In this document: one piece after another, positions 35,386 to 42,828 of the stretch
Position numbering within the stretch: position 1 is the first letter of the stretch
How the letters are laid out: each line of letters begins with the position of its first letter
Position numbers and translations under genes: made by a program
Origin: Chroococcopsis sp964623815
GTDB lineage: Bacteria > Cyanobacteriota > Cyanobacteriia > Cyanobacteriales > Microcystaceae
Reading direction: 5' to 3'
DNA length: 64,000 nucleotides
Assembly (NCBI GenBank): GCA_964623815.1
Contig: CAZUVR010000008.1
Coordinates: 41,296-105,295 of the forward strand
The notes under the pieces: generated by a model
Told to the model about the DNA's origin: nothing
What the model saw: only the letters and a program-made list of their open reading frames with translations
The model's database searches: none

Positions 35386-36321
35386 ATGGCTACAGGGATG
35401 ATGATCGATGGCAAATGGACGAATGAAACCTATAAACTCGATGAGAAGGGGCGTTTTATGCGTACTCCTACCACTTTCCGGAATCGTGTCGCCGCCGATG
35501 GTAGTACAGAATTTATCCCGGAGTTCGATCGGTATCATCTATACGTCTCCTATGCTTGCCCCTGGGCCCACCGTACTTTAATAATGCGGTCTTTGAAGGG
35601 TTTGGAAAAAGCCATTTCTATTTCGGTAGTTAGCCCTTTAATGTTAAATGAAGGCTGGAATTTTGAACCGTTTCCAGGGATGATACCCGATAGTATTAAT
35701 AATGTTACCTACTTGCGAGATATTTACTTCAAAGCCGATAATAAATACACCGGTAGGGTGACGGTGCCGATCCTCTGGGATAAAAAAACGGGGACGATAG
35801 TTAATAATGAATCCCGTGAGATCATCCGGATGTTAGACCACGAATTTAACGACTTTGCCGAAAATAAAACCGATTATTGTCCCGAACATCTGCGAGAAAC
35901 TATAGATCGAACGATCGATAAAATTTATCAGCCCATTAACAATGGAGTCTATCGGGCCGGGTTCGCCCGCTCTCAATCCGCTTACGAGGAAGCGGTAAAA
36001 GAAGTATTTGAGGCTCTCGACGCTTGGAACGAAGTCCTAAGCCATCAAAATTATATTTGTGGAGAAGAACTGACGGAGGCGGATATATGTTTATTCACCA
36101 CCCTGTTAAGATTCGACCCGGTTTATTACGTATTTTTTAAATGCAATATCCGCCACCTTTGGGATTACGAATACTTACAAGCTTATTTAAAAAACATCTA
36201 CGACCACGGCAATATTAAAGACACCTGTAATCTCGAACATATTAAACACCATTACTATAGAAGTCACCCGCAAATCAATCCCAGTGGAATCGTACCCGTC
36301 GGGCCCATCTTTAATTTATGA
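35386..36321 (+). CDS. Glutathionyl-hydroquinone reductase (ECM4/YqjG family)
   Basis: A 311-residue Xi-class glutathione transferase that reduces S-glutathionyl-hydroquinones to hydroquinones. The thioredoxin-like N-terminal domain has the catalytic motif CPWAHR with Cys58, followed by the helical domain (about 165-300) with typical residues such as INNGVYRAGFA and EADICLFTTLLRFDPVY. Length and motifs fit the family. In phototrophs it may recycle glutathionylated quinones. A good site AGGAGA lies 8 bases before the ATG. Its stop overlaps the start of cobA by 4 bases, tying it to tetrapyrrole genes. Confidence 0.93.
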   Translation: MATGMMIDGKWTNETYKLDEKGRFMRTPTTFRNRVAADGSTEFIPEFDRYHLYVSYACPWAHRTLIMRSLKGLEKAISISVVSPLMLNEGWNFEPFPGMIPDSINNVTYLRDIYFKADNKYTGRVTVPILWDKKTGTIVNNESREIIRMLDHEFNDFAENKTDYCPEHLRETIDRTIDKIYQPINNGVYRAGFARSQSAYEEAVKEVFEALDAWNEVLSHQNYICGEELTEADICLFTTLLRFDPVYYVFFKCNIRHLWDYEYLQAYLKNIYDHGNIKDTCNLEHIKHHYYRSHPQINPSGIVPVGPIFNL

Positions 36322-37055
36322 AACCCGGAAAAGTTTATCTTTTAGGTGCCGGTATCGGGCCGGTAGATTTCTTGACCGTAGGAGCCAGTAAAATCCTCTC
36401 TCAAGCCGAGGTATTAATCTATGATGCTTTGGTGGACGAGCAACTTTTAAGTCTGGTGTCTCCTCATTGCCTACGGATATACGTGGGTAAGAGGGGAGGT
36501 GTACCCAGTACCCCGCAAGAGTTGATCGATAAACTCATAGTCAGTCACTGCCGGGAAGGTAGAACTGTGGTTAGGCTGAAAAGCGGTGATCCTGGTGTGT
36601 TTGGGCGTGTATACCCGGAAATGCGGGCTTTAGACGAGGCAAATTGTGATTACGAGTTGGTGCCAGGGGTATCCTCCGCCCTCGCTGCTCCTTTACTCAC
36701 AGGGATTCCTTTGACGGAGAAGGATATAAGTAGGGGTTTTACCGTTATTACTGCTCACGAACCAGAATTATTAGATTGGGAAACTCTGGCTAAGATGGAT
36801 ACCCTGGTGATTCTCATGGGAGGACAATCATTATCGATAATAGTCGATCGCTTAAAATATTACGGGCGCAATGGGGGAGAGTCGATCGCTATCATCCGTC
36901 ATTGTGGTCGTCCCCAGCAAGAGGTATGGAGAGGTACATTAGAGGATATAGTGGAAAAGACCGCTCAAATTTCCCTATCTCCCTGCGTCATCGTCATCGG
37001 TCAAGTTGTGAGTTTATGCCCTCCGGATTACCCCTCGAAAAATACACCATCATAG
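36318..37055 (+). CDS. cobA: Uroporphyrinogen-III C-methyltransferase
   Basis: CobA (SUMT) methylates uroporphyrinogen III at C2 and C7 to precorrin-2, the branch to siroheme and cobalamin. The 245-residue protein shows LGAGIGPVDFLTVGA (glycine-rich SAM region), RLKSGDPGVFGR, VPGVSSALAAPLLTGIPLT and the GQ/VV-type C-terminal segment. Its ATG overlaps the end of the preceding gene (ATGA) and its 3' end overlaps hemD by 40 bases, so the three are translated from one message. Confidence 0.93.
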   Translation: MKPGKVYLLGAGIGPVDFLTVGASKILSQAEVLIYDALVDEQLLSLVSPHCLRIYVGKRGGVPSTPQELIDKLIVSHCREGRTVVRLKSGDPGVFGRVYPEMRALDEANCDYELVPGVSSALAAPLLTGIPLTEKDISRGFTVITAHEPELLDWETLAKMDTLVILMGGQSLSIIVDRLKYYGRNGGESIAIIRHCGRPQQEVWRGTLEDIVEKTAQISLSPCVIVIGQVVSLCPPDYPSKNTPS

Positions 37056-37792
37056 TCACTCGGGCTGCGGAGCAATCGAGTCAGTTTACATCTCTACTAC
37101 AAGAACAGGGAGCGAAGGTAATAGAGTTACCGGCTCTGGAAATTCAACCCCCTTCGAGTTGGCAACCTTTAGATAGGGCGATTAGGGAGATTGATTCTTT
37201 TGACTGGCTGGTGCTAACTTCCGCTAACGGTGTCTCTGCTTTTCACGAGCGACTGAGAGAAGTCGGGAAAAGCTTTCAAAGTTTGAAAATAGCGGTGGTG
37301 GGCAAGAAAACGGCGGCGACTTTACACAGGTACGGGCTGAAACCGGATTTCATCCCCCCCGATTATATAGCCGATGCTTTAGTGAGTAATTTTCCCGGTG
37401 CGATCGAGGGGAAGAGAATCCTTTTTCCCCGGGTGGAAACGGGCGGGAGGGAGGTATTAGTCAAAGAATTGACGAGCCGGGGGGCGGAAGTGGTAGAAGT
37501 TCCAGCCTATGAATCGGGATGTCCGAAGAGGATTAACCCGGATGCTTGGGCGGCGTTGCAGGGAAAAGAGGTGGATATTATCACCTTCGCCTCTTCCAAA
37601 ACCGTACATAATTTTTTTACTTTACTGCGGCGAGAAGACCCGGAGTTTATATTAACGGGAGTGGCGATAGGATCGATCGGCCCTCAAACTTCTAAAACCT
37701 GTTACGAGTTATTCGGGCGCGTTGATATAGAAGCGCCCGAATATACCCTAGAAGGACTTACGCAAGCTATTATCGATTGGGCGAGCCAGTAA
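37016..37792 (+). CDS. hemD: Uroporphyrinogen-III synthase
   Basis: HemD cyclises hydroxymethylbilane to uroporphyrinogen III with D-ring inversion, at the start of chlorophyll, haem and siroheme synthesis. The 258-residue protein is of normal length and has two Rossmann-like halves, with VTRAAEQSSQFTSLLQEQGA at the start and the conserved DWLVLTSANGVSAF and FASSKTVHNFF stretches. The family varies strongly, so the call rests on these motifs and on position after cobA. The ATG at 37016 is chosen because homologues start close to it; the frame is open further, to 36902, inside cobA. It ends 8 bases before the convergent ruvB. Confidence 0.9.
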   Translation: MPSGLPLEKYTIIVTRAAEQSSQFTSLLQEQGAKVIELPALEIQPPSSWQPLDRAIREIDSFDWLVLTSANGVSAFHERLREVGKSFQSLKIAVVGKKTAATLHRYGLKPDFIPPDYIADALVSNFPGAIEGKRILFPRVETGGREVLVKELTSRGAEVVEVPAYESGCPKRINPDAWAALQGKEVDIITFASSKTVHNFFTLLRREDPEFILTGVAIGSIGPQTSKTCYELFGRVDIEAPEYTLEGLTQAIIDWASQ

Positions 37793-37800
37793 ACTATGAT

Positions 37801-38880
37801 TCAAAAATTATCTAAGGCTAACTGCCCCTGATAATTTTTTGCCCCGATTCCCAAATGTTGATAAGCCAAATCCGTCGCCACCCTACCCCGAGAAGTGCGA
37901 TTGAGAAAACCTATCTGTAAAAGATACGGTTCATAGACATCTTCGATCGTCTTACTATCCTCTCCCGTAGCAGCAGCGATCGATTCTATCCCCACAGGGC
38001 CGCCTTTAAACTGTCGGATGATAGTACCTAGTACCAGTCTATCCGTCCAATCTAAACCCATCTTATCGACGTTCAACTTATCGAGAGCAGAATCGGCTAT
38101 ACCGCGGGTTATTATCTCCCCGCCCTTAACCTGCATATAATCACGCACCCTCTTTAAAAGCCGATTGGCGATTCTCGGCGTACCCCGCGATCGTTTGGCG
38201 ATTTCCTCACAGCCCTCCGCGTCGATATTGACATTGATAATCTTCGCCGTCCGGAAGATAATCCGGCTCAATTCCTCCGGAGTGTAAAAACGTAATCTCT
38301 GAATAATCCCGAATCGATCGCGCAAAGGAGATGTAAGCGCTCCTACCTTAGTGGTAGCTCCGATTAAAGTAAATTTCGGGAGGGAAATACTGCGAATCTT
38401 GGCGCTTTGTCCTTTGCCGATCGTAACATCGAGCCGGTAATCCTCCATCGCTGGATAGAGTAACTCCTCTGTCATACGATTGAGCCGGTGTATCTCATCG
38501 ATGAAGAGAATATCCCCCGGTTGTAAACTTATCAATAGACCAGTGATGTCCCTGGGACGCTCTAAAGCCGGAGCGGCGGTAATTTTACACTTAACCCCCA
38601 TCTCTGCTGCGAGAATTAAAGACATGGTGGTTTTTCCCAACCCGGGGGGGCCGTATAATAACAGATGGTCTAACGCTTCTCCTCTGGCTTTGGCTGCGGC
38701 GATGGTGATTTTGAGCGTGTCTTTCAAGTCTTCCTGTCCGATATAATCATCAAGGGATTGCGGACGGATCGAGTCTTCCGCGCTTTCTGTTTCCGCTTCG
38801 ACCCGTTTGGCATCTAAAATGTTTTCGGCCTGAGAGTCGTCTTGATCTGGAGTGGAGGAGTTCGATCGATTGAGTGCCAT
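37801..38880 (-). CDS. ruvB: Holliday junction DNA helicase RuvB
   Basis: RuvB is the AAA+ motor that drives branch migration with RuvA. The 359-residue protein shows the N-terminal IRPQSLDDYIGQEDLKDTL, Walker A GPPGLGKTT, Walker B ILFIDEIHRL, sensor residues in TLIGATTKVGAL, the arginine finger in LRDRFGI, and a C-terminal winged-helix domain ending with RTSRGRVATDLAYQHLG. The first about 40 residues are a charged, non-conserved extension typical of cyanobacteria. ruvA and ruvC are not adjacent. It is divergent from hisF, with only 21 bases between starts. Confidence 0.97.
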   Translation of the reverse strand: MALNRSNSSTPDQDDSQAENILDAKRVEAETESAEDSIRPQSLDDYIGQEDLKDTLKITIAAAKARGEALDHLLLYGPPGLGKTTMSLILAAEMGVKCKITAAPALERPRDITGLLISLQPGDILFIDEIHRLNRMTEELLYPAMEDYRLDVTIGKGQSAKIRSISLPKFTLIGATTKVGALTSPLRDRFGIIQRLRFYTPEELSRIIFRTAKIINVNIDAEGCEEIAKRSRGTPRIANRLLKRVRDYMQVKGGEIITRGIADSALDKLNVDKMGLDWTDRLVLGTIIRQFKGGPVGIESIAAATGEDSKTIEDVYEPYLLQIGFLNRTSRGRVATDLAYQHLGIGAKNYQGQLALDNF

Positions 38881-38901
38881 TATGATAGTGAGTGTCGGTA
38901 T

Positions 38902-39675
38902 ATGTTAGCGAAACGGATTCTACCCTGTTTGGACGTTAAGGGCGGCAGAGTTGTTAAGGGTGTCAATTTCGTCAATCTTCAGGATGCGGGCGATCCCGTA
39001 GAGCTGGCTCGTGTTTATAACGAGGCGGGGGCTGACGAGTTGGTGTTTTTAGATATTACCGCCACCCATGAAGATCGGGACACCATTATAGATGTAGTCT
39101 ATCGCACGGCGGAACAGGTTTTTATTCCTTTGACGGTGGGCGGTGGTATTCAATCCTTAGAAAATATTAAAAATTTGTTAAGAGCCGGAGCGGATAAGGT
39201 GAGTCTCAATTCGGCGGCGGTGAGAAATCCAGATTTAATAGATGCGGCGGCTGATCGCTTCGGTAAACAATGTATCGTCGTGGCTATCGACGCGAGAAGG
39301 CGTAATAATCCCGATAACCCCGGTTGGGATGTGTACGTCAGGGGGGGTAGGGAGAATACAGGACTCGATGCGATCGCCTGGGCGCTGGAGGTGGAAAAGC
39401 GGGGCGCGGGTGAGCTATTGGTAACTAGCATGGACGCGGACGGTACTCAGGCTGGCTACGATTTGGAATTGACGAGAACGATCGCTGAATTGGTAGAAAT
39501 ACCCGTGATCGCTTCTGGGGGGGCCGGTAACTGTCACCATATCTACGAGGCTCTCACCGAGGGCAGAGCCGAAGCCGCTTTACTAGCATCGCTCCTACAC
39601 TACGGACAGTTGACGATCTCTGAAGTCAAGCAATATTTAAAAACTCATGGGGTGGGAATTAGACAAATCTATTAG
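38902..39675 (+). CDS. hisF: Imidazole glycerol phosphate synthase, cyclase subunit HisF
   Basis: HisF forms imidazole glycerol phosphate and AICAR from PRFAR with ammonia from HisH. The 257-residue (beta/alpha)8 protein begins LAKRILPCLDVKGGRVVKG with catalytic Asp11 and has VAIDARR with catalytic Asp130, and the phosphate-binding IASGGAGN near the C terminus. The frame is open further upstream (to 38842), but the ATG at 38902 is the family start, and 38842 would lie inside the ruvB coding region. Other his genes are not nearby. Confidence 0.97.
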   Translation: MLAKRILPCLDVKGGRVVKGVNFVNLQDAGDPVELARVYNEAGADELVFLDITATHEDRDTIIDVVYRTAEQVFIPLTVGGGIQSLENIKNLLRAGADKVSLNSAAVRNPDLIDAAADRFGKQCIVVAIDARRRNNPDNPGWDVYVRGGRENTGLDAIAWALEVEKRGAGELLVTSMDADGTQAGYDLELTRTIAELVEIPVIASGGAGNCHHIYEALTEGRAEAALLASLLHYGQLTISEVKQYLKTHGVGIRQIY

Positions 39676-39812
39676 TTTTGTTAAACGATGTAATTAAGTT
39701 TACTGACTCTGTTGGGCAAACTCTTTTACAATCGTCGATTGTGCCTAAATAAATAATCTTCCCGCTTCATAAATATATATTAGAATAGAGAAAAGTTAAC
39801 AAATTTTAAAAT

Positions 39813-40013
39813 ATGTTGATACCGATTCTCATATTTGACGTGGCCTTAGTTGCCTGGTCATTACATCTGATGCAGGAAGCGTTTAAGAGTCAGGAGTTTT
39901 CCCTGATGCTGGCTGGCACTTTGGTGGCTCTGGCGGCAGCGGCGATGATGGTGGTCTATTTCCTCATGGGTAACTGTCTGACCTATCTAACCCAAATCCC
40001 TTATCATGTTTAA
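39813..40013 (+). CDS. Small two-helix membrane protein
   Basis: A 66-residue protein made of two hydrophobic segments (about 2-19 and 31-51) separated by the polar QEAFKSQEFS. Such short proteins of unknown function are common near photosynthesis genes of cyanobacteria, but I do not recognise a named family. It starts after an AT-rich spacer downstream of hisF and ends 77 bases before tRNA-Ala. The hydrophobic pattern and clean ATG support a real gene; function is unknown. Confidence 0.5.
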   Translation: MLIPILIFDVALVAWSLHLMQEAFKSQEFSLMLAGTLVALAAAAMMVVYFLMGNCLTYLTQIPYHV

Positions 40014-40040
40014 GACAAGAAAATTTTTAACCATTTGCTA

Positions 40041-40069
40041 TTGACAAATAAAAATTTATAATATATAGT
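40041..40069 (+). promoter_or_regulatory. Promoter of tRNA-Ala
   Basis: TTGACA at 40041-40046, 17 bases, TATAGT at 40064-40069, 21 bases before the tRNA 5' end at 40091. The match is near consensus for housekeeping sigma. Confidence 0.7.
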
Positions 40070-40090
40070 TAAAAATGGTCTTAAATCTAA

Positions 40091-40163
40091 GGGGTTATAG
40101 CTCAGTTGGTAGAGCACTTCAATGGCATTGAAGGGGTCAGCGGTTCGAATCCGCTTAGCTCCA
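40091..40163 (+). tRNA. trnA-GGC: tRNA-Ala (anticodon GGC)
   Basis: 73 bases fold as a full cloverleaf: acceptor GGGGTTA with TAGCTCC, D arm GCTC/GAGC, anticodon stem CTTCA/TGAAG with loop ATGGCAT (anticodon GGC at 40124-40126), T arm AGCGG TTCGAAT CCGCT, discriminator A. CCA is not encoded, as is usual in cyanobacteria. No intron. Confidence 0.97.
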
Positions 40164-40318
40164 TATGAATAGCACATTAGTATTATAAGAAAGCAGAGAA
40201 ATTAGTAAGCCTTAGCTTAAAAATTAACACTAGCTTAATATCTAACTTTGGTGAAGGGAAGGTGTAACATTTAAGATATTTTCATAGATAAATACTTTTT
40301 TGGGAGGGACAAACTAGC

Positions 40319-40675
40319 ATGAGCGGTTTTATAGGAATTCTAATTTCCCTGTTAATAACGGCTATTAGTTTAATCATAGTGTCTAAACTGCCTACGGGTG
40401 TAGAAATAGATACATTTAACAAAGCCTTGTTCTCCGCTTTAGTTTTCGGGCTTCTCAACGCTTTCTTAAGGCCGATCGTTAGCTTCTTCGCCTTCCCGAT
40501 TACCTTTCTTACATTTGGTTTATTCGCCCTGGTGATTAACGCCATTATGTTCGGTCTAGCGGCCAAACTAGTAGAAGGATTCCGGTTAAGATGGGGAGTA
40601 ATGAGCGCTTTTATCGGCTCGATCGCTCTCGGTATCGTTAACTCCATAATTTACTATTTTCTCGGTAAATTTTAA
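40319..40675 (+). CDS. Phage-holin-family (superfamily IV) 4-TM membrane protein
   Basis: The 118-residue protein has four hydrophobic segments (about 3-22, 37-52, 60-82 and 92-114) and the core NAFLRPIVSFFAFPITFLTFGLF, which is typical of the small membrane proteins assigned to phage holin family 4. These are chromosomal proteins of unknown role in cyanobacteria; nothing phage-like surrounds it. A ribosome-binding site GGGAGGG precedes the ATG. The stop overlaps the start of the deacetylase-like gene (TAATG), suggesting translational coupling. Confidence 0.8.
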   Translation: MSGFIGILISLLITAISLIIVSKLPTGVEIDTFNKALFSALVFGLLNAFLRPIVSFFAFPITFLTFGLFALVINAIMFGLAAKLVEGFRLRWGVMSAFIGSIALGIVNSIIYYFLGKF

Positions 40676-41589
40676 TGTCCTTGCCGGTAGTCTATCACCC
40701 CGATTATGTAACTCTTCTCCCCGATGGACACCGGTTCCCTATGCCCAAATTCAGGCTACTGCGCGACCTTTTAATCAAAGACGGGATAACCGATGAAAGC
40801 AGTATTTACGCCCCTGAAATCGCCTCTTTTGAAAGCCTTAGTTTAGTTCACACAAGAGAATATGTAGAGGCTTTCTGTGAAGGTACATTAGAGCCGAAAG
40901 CCCAAAGGAGAATCGGCCTACCTTGGAGCGAGGGTTTAGTAAAGCGCACCTGTACAGCTCTCGGCGGCTCGATCTTAACCGCAAAATTAGCACTACAACA
41001 CGGTATAGCGTGTAATACAGCGGGAGGTACACATCACGCCTTTCCTAACTATGGTTCGGGATTTTGTATCTTTAACGATTTAGCCGTAGTTTCTAGAGTA
41101 TTACAGAAACTGGGTTTAGCCAGAAAAATCCTCATCATCGATCTAGATGTGCATCAAGGAGATGGTACCGCCTTTATCTTCGCATCGGAGCCGGATGTAT
41201 TCACCTTTTCCATGCATTGTGAGGCGAACTTTCCCGGGACGAAACAGAAAAGCGATTTAGACGTATCTTTACCCGTAGGCCTCGACGATGACGGTTACTT
41301 ACAAATATTAGCCTCTTATTTACCAGATTTACTCACGGGCACAAAACCAGATTTAATATTGTACGATGCCGGAGTCGATCCCCATGTGGACGATCGCTTG
41401 GGTAAATTATGCCTCACCAACACCGGATTATATCGTCGGGAAATGATGGTATTAAGTACTTGTCTGGCGGAGGGTTATCCCGTCGCGGGAGTAATCGGCG
41501 GCGGTTACGGCGATGATATTAATGCTCTGGTATACCGGCACTCCCTGCTCCATCGAGCCGCTCGAGAAGTTTTCTTTAAAACCATTTAA
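40675..41589 (+). CDS. Histone deacetylase/AcuC-family hydrolase
   Basis: A 304-residue zinc amidohydrolase. Motifs: AGGTHHAFPNYGSGFCIFND with the catalytic histidine pair, IIDLDVHQGDGTA with the zinc ligands Asp and His, YDAGVDPHVDD with the third zinc ligand Asp, and GGGYGDD. In bacteria such enzymes deacetylate polyamines, acetoin-pathway components or proteins; the substrate is not known. It is translated directly after the 4-TM gene through the TAATG overlap. Confidence 0.9.
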   Translation: MSLPVVYHPDYVTLLPDGHRFPMPKFRLLRDLLIKDGITDESSIYAPEIASFESLSLVHTREYVEAFCEGTLEPKAQRRIGLPWSEGLVKRTCTALGGSILTAKLALQHGIACNTAGGTHHAFPNYGSGFCIFNDLAVVSRVLQKLGLARKILIIDLDVHQGDGTAFIFASEPDVFTFSMHCEANFPGTKQKSDLDVSLPVGLDDDGYLQILASYLPDLLTGTKPDLILYDAGVDPHVDDRLGKLCLTNTGLYRREMMVLSTCLAEGYPVAGVIGGGYGDDINALVYRHSLLHRAAREVFFKTI

Positions 41590-41853
41590 GCCTGCTTACC
41601 GCCGATTCTCTCTCTACCATAAAAACCACATAGATGAACATCCGAGCTGTTAACTTTGATTAAAATCAATACATTTAATATTTTTGGGAAATAATTTAGC
41701 GCACCGCCTAGTAACAGCTAATAAAGAATATTTTTGAGAAATAGTAAAAGCTATTCATTTCTTATTATTTTCTTAAACTTATAACATTTTCGTCCGGCTA
41801 AATAATTGCTATGATTTGGTTAATTATCAAGTATTTAGCCGAATAAATAAAAC

Positions 41854-42444
41854 ATGGAGAACTTATTACTCGATACCATCGGTGGATTAATGAAGGGAAA
41901 TACCCTTTCCACTCTAACTACTTTAATCGGTGCGGGCAGCGAAGACGCGACCAAAAAAGGAATCGTTACCGGTTCCTCCGCTTTGATGTCCTCCTTAGCT
42001 CAAATCGCTTCTACTACTCCCGGTGCCCTCGGTCTTCAACAGTTAATGTCCGGTATCGACCCCGGTATTATTGATAATGTAGCGGGTTATTTACAAAATC
42101 CCGCCGCCGCCAAAGGTGCTGAGTTACTACAGCATTTTTTAGGCGGAAACACCAGCGACGTTATTACTAAAATCGCTAAAGCTAGCGGATTGGGCGGTGA
42201 TGCCACAAGCCGCCTCTTACCTATCCTGACTCCTTTAGTGATTGGTGCGGCGAATAAGGTAATTAAAGGCCAAGGTTTGGGCGCGGCTGATTTGGGTAAG
42301 TTCTTTAATGACCAGTCTGGTTTTATGAAAACCTTATCCCCCGGGTTAATGGGCTTTTTAGAGCGTATTGATGCGAATGACGATGGTAACGTCATCGATG
42401 ATATTGGCCGCGTGGTCGATCGCATCTTCGGCGGCAAGAAATAA
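41854..42444 (+). CDS. DUF937-domain protein with terminal EF-hand-like loop
   Basis: The 196-residue protein has no signal peptide and is rich in Gly, Leu and Ala, with a helical repeat pattern (for example LMSGIDPGIIDNVAGYLQ, TRLLPILTPLVIGAANKVI-like pieces) typical of DUF937/YidB-like proteins. The C terminus, IDANDDGNVIDDI at about 175, matches a calcium-binding loop D-x-N-D-D-G-x-V-x-D. Function is unknown. It is a single gene; an imperfect hairpin at 42489-42547 follows the stop. Confidence 0.7.
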   Translation: MENLLLDTIGGLMKGNTLSTLTTLIGAGSEDATKKGIVTGSSALMSSLAQIASTTPGALGLQQLMSGIDPGIIDNVAGYLQNPAAAKGAELLQHFLGGNTSDVITKIAKASGLGGDATSRLLPILTPLVIGAANKVIKGQGLGAADLGKFFNDQSGFMKTLSPGLMGFLERIDANDDGNVIDDIGRVVDRIFGGKK

Positions 42445-42488
42445 TATTTATATCTCAAGAGATATTGCCTTGGGAAAATTAATCTAAG

Positions 42489-42547
42489 GATAGATGAGGA
42501 TGGTAAAGTAATATTAAGGTTATCTCTAATTTCATCCTCATCCTATC
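42489..42547 (+). terminator. Imperfect hairpin after the DUF937 gene
   Basis: Arm GATAGATGAGGATG (42489-42502) pairs with 42533-42547 with one bulged base, around a 30-base loop. No T tract follows, so this may be a processing or weak termination signal. Confidence 0.45.
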
Positions 42548-42700
42548 TCAATGCCAACAATCTCTCGTATCCGCCCCGTAATTCGTCTCCCATCCCTGCA
42601 AATATTCACCGATACCATCACCTCCCCCGTACTTATCGTAGCGATCAAACCTAGTCTTACAAGCCGTTTTTATCGAAAAAATTTTTAGTTAAATTAAAAT

Positions 42701-42730
42701 TATTTGTATTAATATATATTAATACAAATA
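42701..42730. promoter_or_regulatory. Perfect 30-bp palindrome upstream of the diguanylate cyclase
   Basis: Two 15-base arms, TATTTGTATTAATAT and its exact reverse complement, meet without a spacer. It lies about 100 bases upstream of the cyclase ATG in AT-rich DNA. A dimeric regulator site or DNA cruciform are possible; no function is proven. Confidence 0.6.
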
Positions 42731-42828
42731 TTGAGAATTAAATAATTTCGGATTCGTCAGAGTATAAAAAACTATTTTTATTAAGTAGAGTGGTCGATTT
42801 GTAATAATTATCAAGGGTAAATTTGTTC

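Noticed and set aside
40319..40675. Holin-family name taken as evidence of a prophage
   Set aside because: No capsid, portal, integrase or lysis genes are nearby; the protein is a common chromosomal membrane protein.
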